Positions 20,621 to 31,336 of a DNA stretch of 64,000 nt are shown in pieces. Under the pieces are notes generated by a model that saw only the letters and a program-made list of their open reading frames with translations, searched no databases and was not told where the DNA came from. Made by a program: the position numbers and the translations under genes. The DNA is from Dermacentor variabilis (Eukaryota; Arthropoda; Arachnida; Ixodida; Ixodidae): the NCBI RefSeq assembly GCF_050947875.1, contig NC_134573.1, positions 33,315,615 through 33,379,614 on the forward strand. The letters are read 5' to 3'. Each line of letters opens with the position of its first letter. The first letter of the stretch is position 1.

Positions 20621-21857
20621 GGCCCGGCGCACGAGACGTTCATTGGAGGGATCGCCAGTCGTTTGTACGCATGCGCGAGAGAGAAAATGTGAGGGGTTTT
20701 GCTCCTTGAATATATGACCCTGCCGAGGTACTACGGAGGAGGTTTCTTAGCGCGTGTTGCAGGCCTGTGTGGTAAAGTAGGTGAAGCAGCGGGCCAAGTC
20801 GTGGCGGATCGCAGCTTTCTCGCGCGCTACGGCGATGCATCTTGTAAATAACATCACAGATGTTTCTGTGGAAGCAGCAAAGGCCGCAATGGAGCCCAGG
20901 CCGCATATATTGAAAATCTAGAAGGCAGAGTGCCTTAGCAACTGCGATGGAACGCAAGTGGATGAAAGGCCGTCGGTGCCGGTGACTGACCCCACACCAT
21001 CACCCTAGGCGCGAGAAAGTCTGTCCTACCTTCAGAGGCAAAATTCTGGCTGGTCTTGCGCAAATGACGGGGCGTGGTAGTGCTGAACATAGCGTCACAA
21101 GTTGGTGGCTGGATGTAATTATATTTATTCAATCGTGTTTTTCACTAATTGCAACAACGTGCTTTTTTGCATTATTGGCGCCGCCTCCACGAAACCAAAG
21201 CGGAAACGGGGATACCAAATGTAAATCCCGGACTGGTCCGTGGGCTGGGACTCGCGTGCCAGGCATGTATAATGTCGGCTGTCCGATCTCGCGGTCAGGT
21301 AATTTTTTTGTTGCGAACACCCCCTGGTACGCTTCGGCCTCCGCGGCCTCAACCCACGTGCCGCCCTGCTTCCAGCATTCATCCCCCCGCTAGCCCTCAG
21401 GTGTCCTGGAGATCCTGCGCCGCCTGCTTTACTATAACCTCAGGTGCTCTCCTAAGGCCTCCGTTTGCCGGTTACTTGTGCCCTCCTGGAGCAGTGCTTG
21501 TAAAAAATCCAATCTATCGGCGCGACGAAAAAAGCGACCCGCGACTTATACAGCACCAGTCAGAAACTTGCCCCTTCAGACACAGCGATCACCAAATGGG
21601 GCGTCCGTGCTCACTGCTTCACCGCGCGGGCAGCCAGCGGCGGAGCGTAAACTCGACCGCACTCCGCAATGCCTGCATGTCTAGGAGACAAACGCATGCA
21701 GCACGCGCTAAGAAACCTCCTCTGTAGTGCCTAGGCCGAGCAACATATTCAAGGAGCAAAAGCCACCAGATTTTCTCTCTCACGCCCGCTCTCACTCGCG
21801 CCTGCGCACAAACGACTGGCGATCCCGCAAAGGAACGTCTCGTGCCCGGCGCGGCCG
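20621..21857. repeat. Unclassified 1.24-kb element with about 140-160 bp inverted ends
   Basis: 20621-20760 and 21696-21857 are diverged reverse complements. They share gcacgagacgttc, gggatcgccagtcgtttg, gagagaaaat, ttttgctccttgaatat and gaggtttcttagcgcgtg. The roughly 930 bp between them holds no frame I recognise. It could be a non-autonomous DNA transposon or an inverted duplication; no target duplication was identified. Confidence 0.65.
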
Positions 21858-22880
21858 GCGATAAAGCGTGCGTGTATTTGGCGTAAAAAAATCCCTCACG
21901 TGACTTGATCCTAGGTGCCTAGGGTCAGCATCATTTAGACATTTTTGAGAAAGCGCGATCTTTATTCTATGGCGCGATGCTGGCGCCGAGCGACGCCATG
22001 GCGTGTTCGTCCTCCGCGTGATCATTCTCTGCACCGCGCGTTGTTCAACATTGCTCATGCGATTGTGCGTGCGTTGCCTGTGTGTTACCTGGCGGAAAGC
22101 TGTGAGTAGTGGCGGTGCGGCAGTGCAGCTTTGGCCTCGGTGAGCTCTGGCAGTACAGAATCTGCGTTGTGTGACCCGTGCTTTTTTGAGCACACGGCGG
22201 TAGTGACAACTGAAATATGGAAGTGGCTTAACGCCTCGGCAACGAAGTTCTGCGAACCGCGATGTGGCGTCGCCGTGTCCGACTTTGCTTAACGGACATT
22301 GGGGGATGTGCTGCTCGCTGCAAGTCATGTAAATGCAACTGCGTCGACCGCCCATTGTTCAGCGCTGAATGTGTGTTTGGTGTGCTGCGCTTAAAACGAG
22401 TGGTACAGCCGTGCAGCTGGGGTGGCGGAGGAGCAGAGTGGCTTAGCGGCTCCGTTTGCACGTTCACAGACATGGGCTCCCGTCTTGGTCTCATTAGCGG
22501 CTGTCGCGGGATTGTGGCGTGCTAGCTCCTTGCCTAGTATGAAGTTTACGATGCTAACACACAGCATGTTCACGTGTGACGGCCGAGTTTAAAACGAGAC
22601 GTATGTCTGTGTTCTTTGCGTTTGTGTGTTATAAATTACTTTCTATTGTGGAAGTTCTGGGAGTCTTATTACGCATCCCCTAGTGCGAACGTAAACGCAT
22701 ATGTGTGTCTGATATTTTGAATTACCCATAATACCCTTTACGACTGATAAGTGGGCTACACGGCCTGTGTGAATCAGCTACCGTTATGTGGCGACGCTCT
22801 TCCGTGTGGTAGACTAATGCATGGTGCGCGTTTATTTCTGTACTGTCGTAAAAACCATTTCTTTATTCACTCAATACAAA
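21858..22880. other. GC-rich non-coding DNA, nothing recognised
   Basis: Minus-strand frames of up to 187 codons (22355-21792) are arginine-rich and low in information, as expected from GC-rich non-coding DNA. No domain seen. Confidence 0.35.
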
Positions 22881-22893
22881 TGTACGGCTTCTT

Positions 22894-23051
22894 CGGTGAA
22901 GCATACTAAAAGTGGGAGGGGGCCGCTATCAGCCAGCATAGTATATCCACTTCGGCGACCTGAGAGGCGGCGGGTGCGCGAGTGTATAATTCATGAACTC
23001 TTATTATGTCCAGTCACAGTGGCCCCTTTTCACTTTTAGTATGCTTCACCG
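22894..23051. mobile_element. 158-bp MITE-like element with 21-bp perfect inverted ends
   Basis: 22894-22914 is the exact reverse complement of 23031-23051 (core gtgaagcatactaaaagtg), and the similarity continues inward (gggggcc / ggcccct). No coding capacity. A third partial copy of the same end (gtaaagcatactaagaatgg) begins at 23188, so the family repeats locally. Confidence 0.7.
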
Positions 23052-23557
23052 CAGTACATTGCTTAGGCTTCACTGCGAAATATTAGTGTATTGCGAGAAA
23101 GATAATCGTAAAAAGCCTAATTATGCAACGTTTCTTTTGTAGCTTGCTACTCTGCAATACAGGGGTTTAAATAAGCATCGTGCAGTAAAGCATACTAAGA
23201 ATGGAAAGGGCACATAGGTTTACATTGTGCTCATTATTTTCAGTTGTGACGCAAATAGACGCACGCGGCGATAAATAGGAGCGGAGCTATGGACGTCAGA
23301 CTCTGGAGTTCTGCAAGACGCGTAGCGTCACCTGCTGGTGCGAAGAGGCAGTAATTGAGTAGTGCGAAGCCAGACAGACTCCCTTGCTAAGTTGCCTATG
23401 CAGCTAGCGACTGCGACACAACGATTTAACTAGATTGTGGTCCATATTGCGAGTGTTTTGCGCATTTAACACCCAGACAGAGAGCTATGGATTTCTACGC
23501 TAGTCGGACGCGCCGCCGAACTGCCATAAAGCGCTTGCTGGCTCACTCTTCTGACTG

Positions 23558-23975
23558 ATGGCGGAAACAACGGCAACCGCGATAGCTCCACGCGCTACGA
23601 AGAAACGCCGCAATCGACGCTACTGTTGTGTTGTAATTTGCCATGAACATGAAGGACGGAATAACAACGTTCAGTTTTACCGATTTCCATCGCGATCGTA
23701 TGAAGGGGAAAGGCGAGAGCGCTGCATACGGGCCGTTCAACCTGTTGGGTAATCGAATTACTTGCATTCCCCACAACACAGCGGCTCGCATGAGAAGGTG
23801 CGACAATTTTAGTATTCTGTAATTGTGTTGCGTAGCCCTGACTGAGGACCGTGGTAACCAAGCGAAAACTCAAGAATCTGCAGTCGCCACTTCGTTGGTA
23901 ACAGAAAAAACAACGTTGCCAACCATATCCTCCTTATGTGCTATCGATATCTCCACCTTTTAACAGACATCCGCC
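23558..23975 (+). pseudogene. Decayed THAP zinc-finger domain, copy A
   Basis: ATG at 23558 opens a frame with RRYCCVVICHEHEGRNNNVQ followed by FYRFPSRSYEGERRERCIRA. That is the N-terminal half of a THAP domain: the first zinc cysteines, then the FxRFP signature. The frame stops at 23752. Sequence further on (HFVGNRKNNVANH at about 23890-23930, then a frameshifted IFPP-like end) looks like the domain's C-terminal part. THAP domains of this sort head DNA transposases and their domesticated relatives. Here it is broken by stops and shifts, and no catalytic domain follows. Confidence 0.6.
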
Positions 23976-25007
23976 TCCGCTTGACTCAACAAGTGGAATG
24001 GAGAGATTTGGCAGGACAGCATAACCAACCATTTCGGTTCGTTTATGAATTCAAAATCCTGTTCTAGAGCATCGTTGTATCGCGAGCTCATTTCTACTTT
24101 AGGTATTTTGTGTGTCCTGCGCCGATACAACAAGCACGCTTCGCAATGTGCTGAGCCTGCTCGACTGTGTTTTTCAAATGTGAGCAATAAAGCAGCTGTA
24201 AGAGCACTGGATGAGTAATTGCGAAGTAGCGCGCGTGTGTAAAGAAAAAAAATGTCGCGTTTATTTACATTTATTTGTACGCGCTTGTTGCTCGAAGCGT
24301 CTGCGAAAAGTTCAAACTAAGGTACTGAGCGATGCTGTAGTTCCTGCTAGAAAGAAAGATGCAGCGCGTAGGCACTGTAGGAAGCTTACTTTCGTTATGG
24401 TCGCACGCTGTTTGCTGCCTTGGACAATGTTTTCTGTTTGCCGCCCTGGAAATGGATATGAAAGGATTTACTCTGTAAATAATTGCGAGACAAAACATTA
24501 CGATAATATGCATAAAAATATAGGAGATACTTAAGTCTTGTGTTCAGGACATATTCAACATGAACCAATTTGAAATGCTTAGGTTTTTATGCCGATATGC
24601 CTGTAGACAAACCTGATGCTCTCAGTACTTGCGAGTTGCGGCGCGCCGAAATAACACCTGAGACTTCATTTTATATTGTCCGCGTACTTCGCCCTGCTGA
24701 GCTCTCTTTCCGAAGCGTGGATGGGCGGAAGGAGCTTTCCAGGTGCTTGATTTTTAGGAAACCGTGCCTCAGCACAAACGAAAGAGAAGGGTCCATTGTG
24801 GCCTATGCACCTTCGCTTGCGGACAGCTCTCCTCGCACTACTCACTTTGCGCCAAGGTTGCGACGGGGGCGCTGGTGACGGGTTTTTCCGCAGCGCTGCC
24901 TGGGCAGAGTCTGAGGTCTATTCAAGTGCCGGAGACGTTGGAACGCGCTCGAGGGCGCTAGTCACGCCGGTTGTGTCGTGTCGCTAGACTATAGATACCA
25001 GCAGGGT
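23976..25007. other. Spacer, nothing recognised
   Basis: Frames of up to 107 codons show no known domain. AATAAA occurs at 24186-24191 after the THAP remnant and could be its old polyadenylation signal. Confidence 0.35.
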
Positions 25008-25037
25008 GCCTCGATATCAGCGCCGCGTCCCGCCGTT

Positions 25038-25097
25038 CAGGGTGGTGACACCTTTTGACAAGGCCCGCACCGCGCCGCCGCCATATTGTGTCGGAGC
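25038..25097. repeat. Left inverted end of the THAP transposon
   Basis: Outer block cagggtggtgacac and inner block gccgccatattgtgtcggag. The partner is 28328-28372. Confidence 0.6.
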
Positions 25098-25254
25098 GGT
25101 TGACACGGAAGCACGTGTGCGCGCCTTGTGTTGTCGCGTTGTGTAGTGTTTGCTGTTTCCACAAGGCCGCAGTCATATTTGCTGAGGTGTCTTGTACGGT
25201 TCGGTATGTGCAGTGAAGCGTGTGGCACAGTTTAATAGTCAGCAAACTCTACCA

Positions 25255-25700
25255 ATGCAGGCTGCTGCGTACATTTGTGCACCAGCGACACAGAGAAGGC
25301 ACCTTCGGTTTCCTCGTGACTCGGAACGCAGAAAAACGTGGGAAATTCAAGTGATACGAGAGTATTGGAAAGCGACAAACAATTCAAGAATTTGCGAGGT
25401 AAGTGTCTTGCTTTCTATTTATGTATTGGATTCGCACTTTAAGCGGCCTTCATGCTTACACTTGACTTTGTCGTGAAGTTAGGCAACTTTACAACCTAAG
25501 CGGGATAAAGAGGGTTTGCAGTTTGCCTTTCGTATCCTCAGTGCAATCCTTCCGTACCTATAGTCTCATGACTCAAACATTCAAAACTCGTTTTTTTTTC
25601 TTTTAGCTTCACTTTGATGACGACCAGTTCGAGGGGAGGCGGCAAGATGGTCGTCGGCTTCTTAAATCAAGCGCTCTGCCTACACTCGCCGTTCGTTTGT
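25255..25700 (+). pseudogene. THAP domain, copy B, split by a 200-bp intron
   Basis: Exon 1 encodes cysteines (CCVHLCTSD in one frame) and then, after a one-frame shift, FPRDSERRKTWEIQVIREYW and NSRICE. A GT donor (gag/gtaagtg) follows at about 25398. The acceptor ttttcttttag precedes 25607, where exon 2 gives HFDDDQFEGRRQDGRRLLKS and ALPTL. Together these match the THAP signatures: C2CH residues, FPxD, the W, CSxHF-like and the closing AVPT-like motif. The shift in exon 1 and later stops mark it as a pseudogene. It is probably the DNA-binding head of the transposase of the surrounding element. Confidence 0.65.
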
Positions 25701-26157
25701 GGAAATCCTCACAGCTGACGACATTTACGAGGAGCATGCTCTTGTTAGCATGAAAGAATACGTGAAAGATGGCAAGAACCTTGTATACGTAAACCATGTT
25801 GTGTTAAACTTTGTGTCTTCATGTGAACTGTGTTCAAAAAATTTTCCGAAAACATTTGCCGTCTAACCCAGCCAATCAAGACACTAAGAAGCCTGCTCGA
25901 GCACAATGTTTCATCACCATCGGTTGTAACATCCAAATGTCATGCCTTTGCTCCTGGAGAGTTTTGTGACGTTGCGGCTCCGCATTTATTTGCACTGGCT
26001 GAGTCAACCAAACAGCAATGAGGAGGACGGGTATGGAAGCAAGAGAGTTGCAGGTGTAAACTTGAACTGAAATTATTTCATCTCTTAAGCAGCACATAAA
26101 CTTATTCCATCTTTTGGTTTTCTATTTAAATTCCACGCTCGTTATCTGGGATGACCA

Positions 26158-26689
26158 AATAATGATTCAGAACCGGGGGGTCTGCATCGGCTCTCAGGTC
26201 GCACCCATTCTTAGCGAGATCTTTCTCGGCACTGTTGACCGGGCACTCGAGAGCGTCTTGGCAGGAACTTAGATCAAGTGCTTCAGGTTCGTTGACGACT
26301 ACCTGGTAGTTATCCGCTCCCAAAACAGTTCCAAAATTGTTGGAGATATTCTCGCCGCTTTTGATAAAGAAAGAATGGGTCTCAGATTTACTGAAATTCA
26401 ATTTTTGGATTTGCAGTTAAGATTAACAGCACAACATATTTGTTGGCATTATAACCCCAGGACTAGCAAACCAATTCTAAACTACACCTCGGCACACTCA
26501 AAACTTCTGAAAAGAGGAATTGCTATGACGTGTTTGGGTTCCACACTTAGAAAGTCATGCCACCACCTCGCCAATCTGAGCCTTTCGCAACAACTCAATC
26601 GTCTAGAGAAGGCCGGTTTTCCTAAATCCATTATTGTGTCAATATGTGAAGGGCTAGTGAAGAAAATAAAGAAAGGGGATGCACCCTAA
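26158..26689 (+). pseudogene. PLE-2 reverse transcriptase C-terminal half
   Basis: The sequence opens with GVCIGSQVAPILSEIFLGTV (motif B), then an in-frame stop near 26270, KCFRFVDDYLVVIRS (motif C with catalytic DD) and EIQFLDLQLRL. Frame 26375-26689 continues with the thumb (PILNYTSAHSKLLKRGIA, LRKSCHHLANLSLSQQLN). It ends at a stop just before the linker. The N-terminal half is absent, so this is a truncated copy. Confidence 0.8.
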
Positions 26690-26731
26690 AGACAGATCAA
26701 AAAAGTTAAAAAGTACGCAGTCATCCCTTAT

Positions 26732-27223
26732 GTGCATCAGATGGGGCATGGGTTAAAAAAGAGAGCCATGAAATATGGTGTTCAAGTAATCTTTTCAGCA
26801 AAGAACTCCTTAAACAAGATTTGCAATCTTGTCAATAGACCTAAACAGGCGTCCAAAGCTACATGCCGCGTCAAACACTCGGGGCAGCTTGTGGCATGCT
26901 CGGTGGGAGTGGTCTTCGTCATCCCACTTTCGTGCGGCAAAATGTACTTTGGGCAGACGGGACGCTGCCTTAACATCCGCCTTAGGGAGCACCAAGGTGC
27001 GATCAGGAATGAAACAGGTTCGAATCTGGCCGCGCATTGTAGAGTTTTCTCATGCAAACCCATGTTTGAACAAAAGGAAATACTGTATAAAAATATGTAT
27101 CAAACTAACCGCGAGATTGTAGAGGCCTACTTCATGCATGTGAACTCAGGCGCATGCGTCAGCCAGCCTTCTATTACTCTACAGGATAAAGAAGCTGATT
27201 TTTTGAATGGCAAGATAGGCTAA
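26732..27223 (+). pseudogene. PLE-2 GIY-YIG endonuclease (163-codon open piece)
   Basis: It begins with the linker motif MGHGLKKRAMKYGVQVIFSA, then the nuclease: GVVFVIPLSCGKMYFGQTGR (the GIY...YIG equivalent is VVF...YFG), CLNIRLREH with its conserved R and H, and HCRVFSCKP, a CX-type cluster typical of PLE. The end (GACVSQPSITLQDKEADFL) is the usual C-terminal tail. This module is almost undamaged, though it lacks its upstream RT in frame. Confidence 0.85.
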
Positions 27224-27384
27224 CACCCTTGTAAACGTCATTTTACACGTGTTTACATTTTCTGTATATTATAGTCCGTTGCTTGAAATAATAAACCAGT
27301 TGTTAGTCTGCGCTCGTGTTGTGTACTTCCTCTCGTCCTTCGTCCGGGTTGCGCTGCCCACCCAAGGAACATGTTTCATCCCCC

Positions 27385-27480
27385 CCCATCCCGCTCTCAT
27401 GTGTAGGGTAGAAAACCGGTTAAGCTAAACTGGTTAACCTCCCTGCCTTTCCTTCTCCACTTTTTTCTTCCTTCCTATTC
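27385..27480. repeat. SINE-tail-like sequence
   Basis: aaaccggttaagctaaactg followed by gttaacctccctgcctttcc resembles the ggttaaccccctttcc end of the tick SINE at 9008-9040. No tRNA-like head is visible next to it. Confidence 0.3.
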
Positions 27481-28327
27481 CTGTTGAGTCTATGCACCCA
27501 ATGTTTGTATGTGTGGCCGATGAAGCTTCAGGCAGATGAAAGCTTTGATGAGCTGTATATAGGATCTCATTTATGTCTTCCTGTAGTTTTAAGTAGTTAT
27601 GCACTGGTAAAGAACCTTTCCTTTCTTTTTGAAAAATGTGTCAATGTCGCTCTTGTTCATTTTGGAGCGTCGTAACAGTTAAGTGTGCTTTCGAGCAAAA
27701 TATTCTGCACTGCTTAGCGTTCGCGCAGTAAGTAGTCACGAGCCGAGCGCCTCAGTCTGTTTAAGAGACCCAAGAATTACCCTAGATGGCTGCATTTATA
27801 TTAATTTGTGAGCGTGTAAGAAAGTACACCACACCTTGCATTTATAGCGCACATGTTCTTTTGCGTGGTACATTTTGAACGCGTGATGCCTCCCTCCACA
27901 AAAAAAATCAGTTATCGCTAACACTGCCGTCTCTTCCTTTTGCCATGTTTGCTCATCTTGCAATTCATGACTTATGTGATCTACTCTACAACGTAGTTGA
28001 AAACGTATTGCGGTAATTACGTCCGTCCGCACCTGTATTTTGAATGGTCGCTCCATAAACGTTTGGTCTGGGCCACAAGCGCGAACTTTATTTCGAAACA
28101 TTTCATGAAATAAGCGAAGACGCACCGAAATCTATTCGCAGTCTGCGAGGCTCGAAGCTTACTCTAGCACCTGCTTTATTGCAAACGTTCAATTCACTTC
28201 TGCTTTTGAGGTGAGATGTAAATATAATGATACGCACACGCGTAAAACCGCAGAAAAGACTAACTTTATTAAAATCAGCAAACCGAAATCCTAAATTTGC
28301 GGTGTCTGGGATTGCGCGCCGCTACGT

Positions 28328-28372
28328 GCTCCGACACAAAATGGCGGCGCTGCCGGACGTGTCACCACCCTG
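28328..28372. repeat. Right inverted end of the THAP transposon
   Basis: Reverse complement of the blocks at 25038-25097. Confidence 0.6.
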
Positions 28373-28479
28373 CACGGAGTAGCGAAAATTGAGGAACCCT
28401 AGATACCAGTCCTTCTCCACCGTGACGTCGCTGAGTTCGTTGAGCGCTCACGTGTACGTTACGTTGGAATATATCTCGC

Positions 28480-28700
28480 CCTGATGAGATGAAGGCAATG
28501 ACGACAACGGCGCAATAAAGACACTGTGACGAAAATCGGGTAACAAAACTGGAATGACGACGGTGACACGACCTCGACGGAATGATGACAACGGTACGAC
28601 AATTTCTGGATGATAGTGGCTGTCTGACGACGATGGCATGAAAGCGGTGGCATAATCTGGAGTAAATAACGGCAGCATGATTCTCGTGGTCACACGTGCA
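28480..28700. repeat. Degenerate GAC/GATGA-rich minisatellite-like tract
   Basis: Irregular recurrence of short units such as gatgacaacggt, gacgacggtgac and gacgacgatggc on the plus strand. The period is not constant and no gene is apparent. Confidence 0.4.
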
Positions 28701-28754
28701 CTTATTTATCCTATTTCCAGGGACTGCATTTCATCCGCTAACTACCTAATGGTA

Positions 28755-29085
28755 TCGCTCACCGCATGACGCGCCTGCATTATTTGAAACGCTCGCATGT
28801 TATCGTTGATTATATCTGTTCTGTATGTTGGCGCCGAACCTTGCGTTGTGAGGTTGTATGCGTGTCACTAATTGCATAGTACATTGTGAAGGCACGCGGG
28901 CACCAGCGATGGTTACGCTGCAACCTTCGGCGCGTCATGTATAAAAGCCGACGCGCTTACCCCGCAGATGAGATTTTCTACGATAGGCGACTGTGTTCGC
29001 TGATATCGTTGCGATTTGAATGTCACTTGCATTTAGGGGTACAAGTTCGCCAAAAAGAGAGATAGTTTTGTCATTTATTATTTTG
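28755..29085 (+). repeat. Solo LTR related to Gypsy-1
   Basis: On the plus strand it follows the Gypsy-1 LTR read in element sense: gacgcgcct, atgttatcg, gcacgcggg, agccgacgcgctt, agattttc, tgtgttcgc, tatcgttg, then caagttcgcc and agttttgtc, in the same order and spacing. It is clearly older and more diverged, and there is no internal region beside it. Confidence 0.7.
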
Positions 29086-29640
29086 CTGCTGTACCTTCAC
29101 TACCATATAATTTATTACAATAATTACTAAAAGGAACTATGGCGCTGCAATTGTTCAGCCACCATGGGAATGATAGAAGGTACATGGATTTGTGGGATCT
29201 TCCTGCTTGTGGATTGAAACGCTATTGTGGCGTTGTTTGTTACGTTTTATGTGTCTTCATTGTCGTAAATTTCAGAGCAATGCATACTTTTAGACGGGCA
29301 GAAGACGCTGCGTACACGTACAGCCGATATTAATCGAACCGTTCAGCTTATCGAGACGGCCAAATGGAGATGCGCGAAGCACTCAAGGCACTGGCTTGCC
29401 CGCCATGAATTCATAAAGGCGTTTGATGTCCCTTGTCGATACGCCGGTCTGTGATGTAATGGTTTCAATATCGGCCTTCTGTGCCGGAGCTGCTGTCATC
29501 GAATCCTGCTGTCGTACAAATTTATTAATGTTTATTTAATTATTTATTACGTAGTGCTTTGTTCAAAATGACGAGTTTGGAAAGTCACGAAGCTGTTTGA
29601 AGCCCGAATGACGAAGTTTCGGCAAAGCTATGTACTTCCC
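29086..29640. other. Spacer, nothing recognised
   Basis: One 64-codon frame (29139-29333) without a motif; otherwise AT-rich DNA. Confidence 0.35.
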
Positions 29641-29929
29641 ATACATAATGATAACAGCACGAAAGAGACAACAACGGAGTGAAAGGAGGCAGGACGAGCA
29701 CTGACTCACAACTAAGTTTACTGAAATACACATCAGGGGCATAAGTGACACAGGCGATCACATGGTCAATAGTGGAACGCACGACCGGGCCACGTGTGTA
29801 CAGGGCATCTGTTACTGTGTCGAGCTATCTGGGTACGTTAGTTCCTGCTGTGAAAGCACGATCGAAGGCTGGCCAATTCACCACGTGTCCTTACGCTCGA
29901 TGTGGGATGCTTCCACGACTAATCTAGTG

Positions 29930-30055
29930 GATGCGCATCAGTATGCTTAAACAAAATTGTTGTCTCATTGAGCAGAGACTTACATTTACACTGCCGGCAA
30001 TGGGAAGACACATGCGCATAATCGTTCTTGTCCAAGGACACTTCATTCTATCTAA
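29930..30055 (-). pseudogene. PLE-3 GIY-YIG endonuclease, downstream part
   Basis: On the minus strand sequence matching SLDKN...HC.QCKCKSL and a short tail continues the nuclease that breaks off at 30871. The two parts are separated by the 815-bp insertion and one copy of TAA. Confidence 0.65.
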
Positions 30056-30870
30056 AGGCCAGAATACATGGAGCGAACTTTCACGACGAAGTTCGGGCGG
30101 CAGAAAATCTGCCGCGGCGCGACGCCGTATGTTCGTCGGGCTGCGCTACATGGAGCGAAGGCACGGCGGCCGCCGCCGGCGAGTCGCTGCGTTGTTATGA
30201 GTGTGGCTAGACGAGGCAGATGCGCTGTAGTGAAACACATGACACAAAAAAAAACTTTAACGACAATTATTATTGCTTTTCAATTACGGAACACTCTAAA
30301 AACGTGTAAAATTTTGTTTAGAAATGATTTCTAGTCTTTTTTATGTGTTTGAGACATTCATGTGCCGATGTAGTTTAAAGAAAGCGGCGATGCTATGCGT
30401 TATGGCAACACTGGGCGGGTAAACAACTTTTGGCTCCTTTAACTCCGCGGCTCTGTTCTGTGGCTCAACGCGCGCGCGGCCGGCGCGCGGCCGAAGCAAG
30501 CAGACCCGAAAGTAGCGCACGTGAGCTTGTCTAACCATGGCTGTTATTAACTTGTTAAATTCCAGCCGCGCCGCTTTGGATGCCATGAATACGAAAAGCG
30601 GGAGACCGGCGTGAACGATAGAGCGGGATCGGGATACACGGACAAGCGGGGAAGCCTAGACGGAAGTCGGGGCGGATAGTGAGACCTGATTGGCTCGCTT
30701 TGGGGCGCCGTTCGTTTGCCACTTCCGGTGTCGTCGCCGCCCGACGAACTTTTCTGCGCCAGCTGGATCGGCGGCGAACGACGTTTTCTCCGCCGCCGCA
30801 CGTCGCGCGTACGCCGCCGGGCGTCGAACGCCGACTATTCGTCGCATATTCGCTCCATGTATTCTGGCCT
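30056..30870. mobile_element. Non-autonomous PIF/Harbinger-type element (TAA duplication)
   Basis: The ends aggccagaatacatggagcg (30056-) and its complement (ending at 30870) are inverted repeats, flanked on both sides by TAA (30053-30055 and 30871-30873). A 3-bp TWA duplication is the mark of PIF/Harbinger. The roughly 800-bp interior is GC-rich at its edges and encodes no transposase, so it would depend on a helper elsewhere. Removing it restores continuity of the surrounding PLE nuclease. Confidence 0.75.
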
Positions 30871-31336
30871 TAAGTCTTACATTGGTGCACTGGCCGGTTT
30901 GCCCTAAATACACTCGCCAACACTTGAGCGGGAAAGAGTAGGCCACATTGGTAGAGCCGCCTACATACGTATTAACATGGTTCACTTGGCACCTTGCCTT
31001 AGGATTACGTTCTGCTCCACTTTCTCGCCTTTCGGCTACCGGACAAACAGAACTCAGTTTTCCAGGAGCCGAAAAGACAACCTGCACCCCATAACGACCT
31101 GCAACGTTCTTCAGGCCATGAGACAGGGGATGTGCATAGGGTACAACTACCATGTTTTTCTTCTCGCTCTTTCCTTCGGCCTCCTGCCTCCTCGAGTTTT
31201 TTACCCATTTAGTCAACTTCTCAGAGCTGCCCTTTATTAAGCTACCCGGGTAGCCATCTTCCTCCAGCCTGACTACCTGACGTGCGAAGGCATCACCCAA
31301 TGCACGGCCATATGTTTTTACAAGGATCGCGTGAAG
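30871..31336 (-). pseudogene. PLE-3 linker and start of GIY-YIG endonuclease
   Basis: The frame gives FARQVVRLEEDGYPGSLIKG, VVPYAHPLSHGLKNVAGRYG, VQVVFSAPGKLSSVC, and then the nuclease start NVAYSFPLKCWRVYLGQTGQ and CTNVRL, up to the Harbinger insertion. The open frame runs on into that insertion (to 30656), which is an artefact. The YLGQTG motif and conserved R are present, but the domain is cut. Confidence 0.78.

Larger units (their letters stand above)
26127..27330 (+). mobile_element. Penelope-like element copy 2 (PLE-2), 5'-truncated
   Basis: It comprises the second half of the RT (26158-26689), a linker and a GIY-YIG nuclease (26732-27223), then a 3' UTR with aataataaaccag (27285-27297) followed by ttgttagtctgcgctcgtg, the shared PLE terminus. 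It lies between the inverted ends of the THAP element and is therefore probably a later insertion. Confidence 0.8.
25038..28372 (+). mobile_element. THAP-encoding DNA transposon with inverted ends (P-like), decayed
   Basis: cagggtggtgacac at 25038-25051 recurs inverted at 28359-28372. A second inner block (gccgccatattgtgtcggag versus the complement of ctccgacacaaaatggcggc, at about 25077-25096 and 28329-28348) is inverted too. Weaker similarity extends outward to about 25010 and 28405. A THAP domain in two exons sits just inside the left end, the place it has in P-type transposase genes. Most of the rest is unrecognisable, and a PLE fragment occupies 26127-27330. Target duplication not found, so the superfamily (P versus Kolobok-like) is open. 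Confidence 0.5.
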
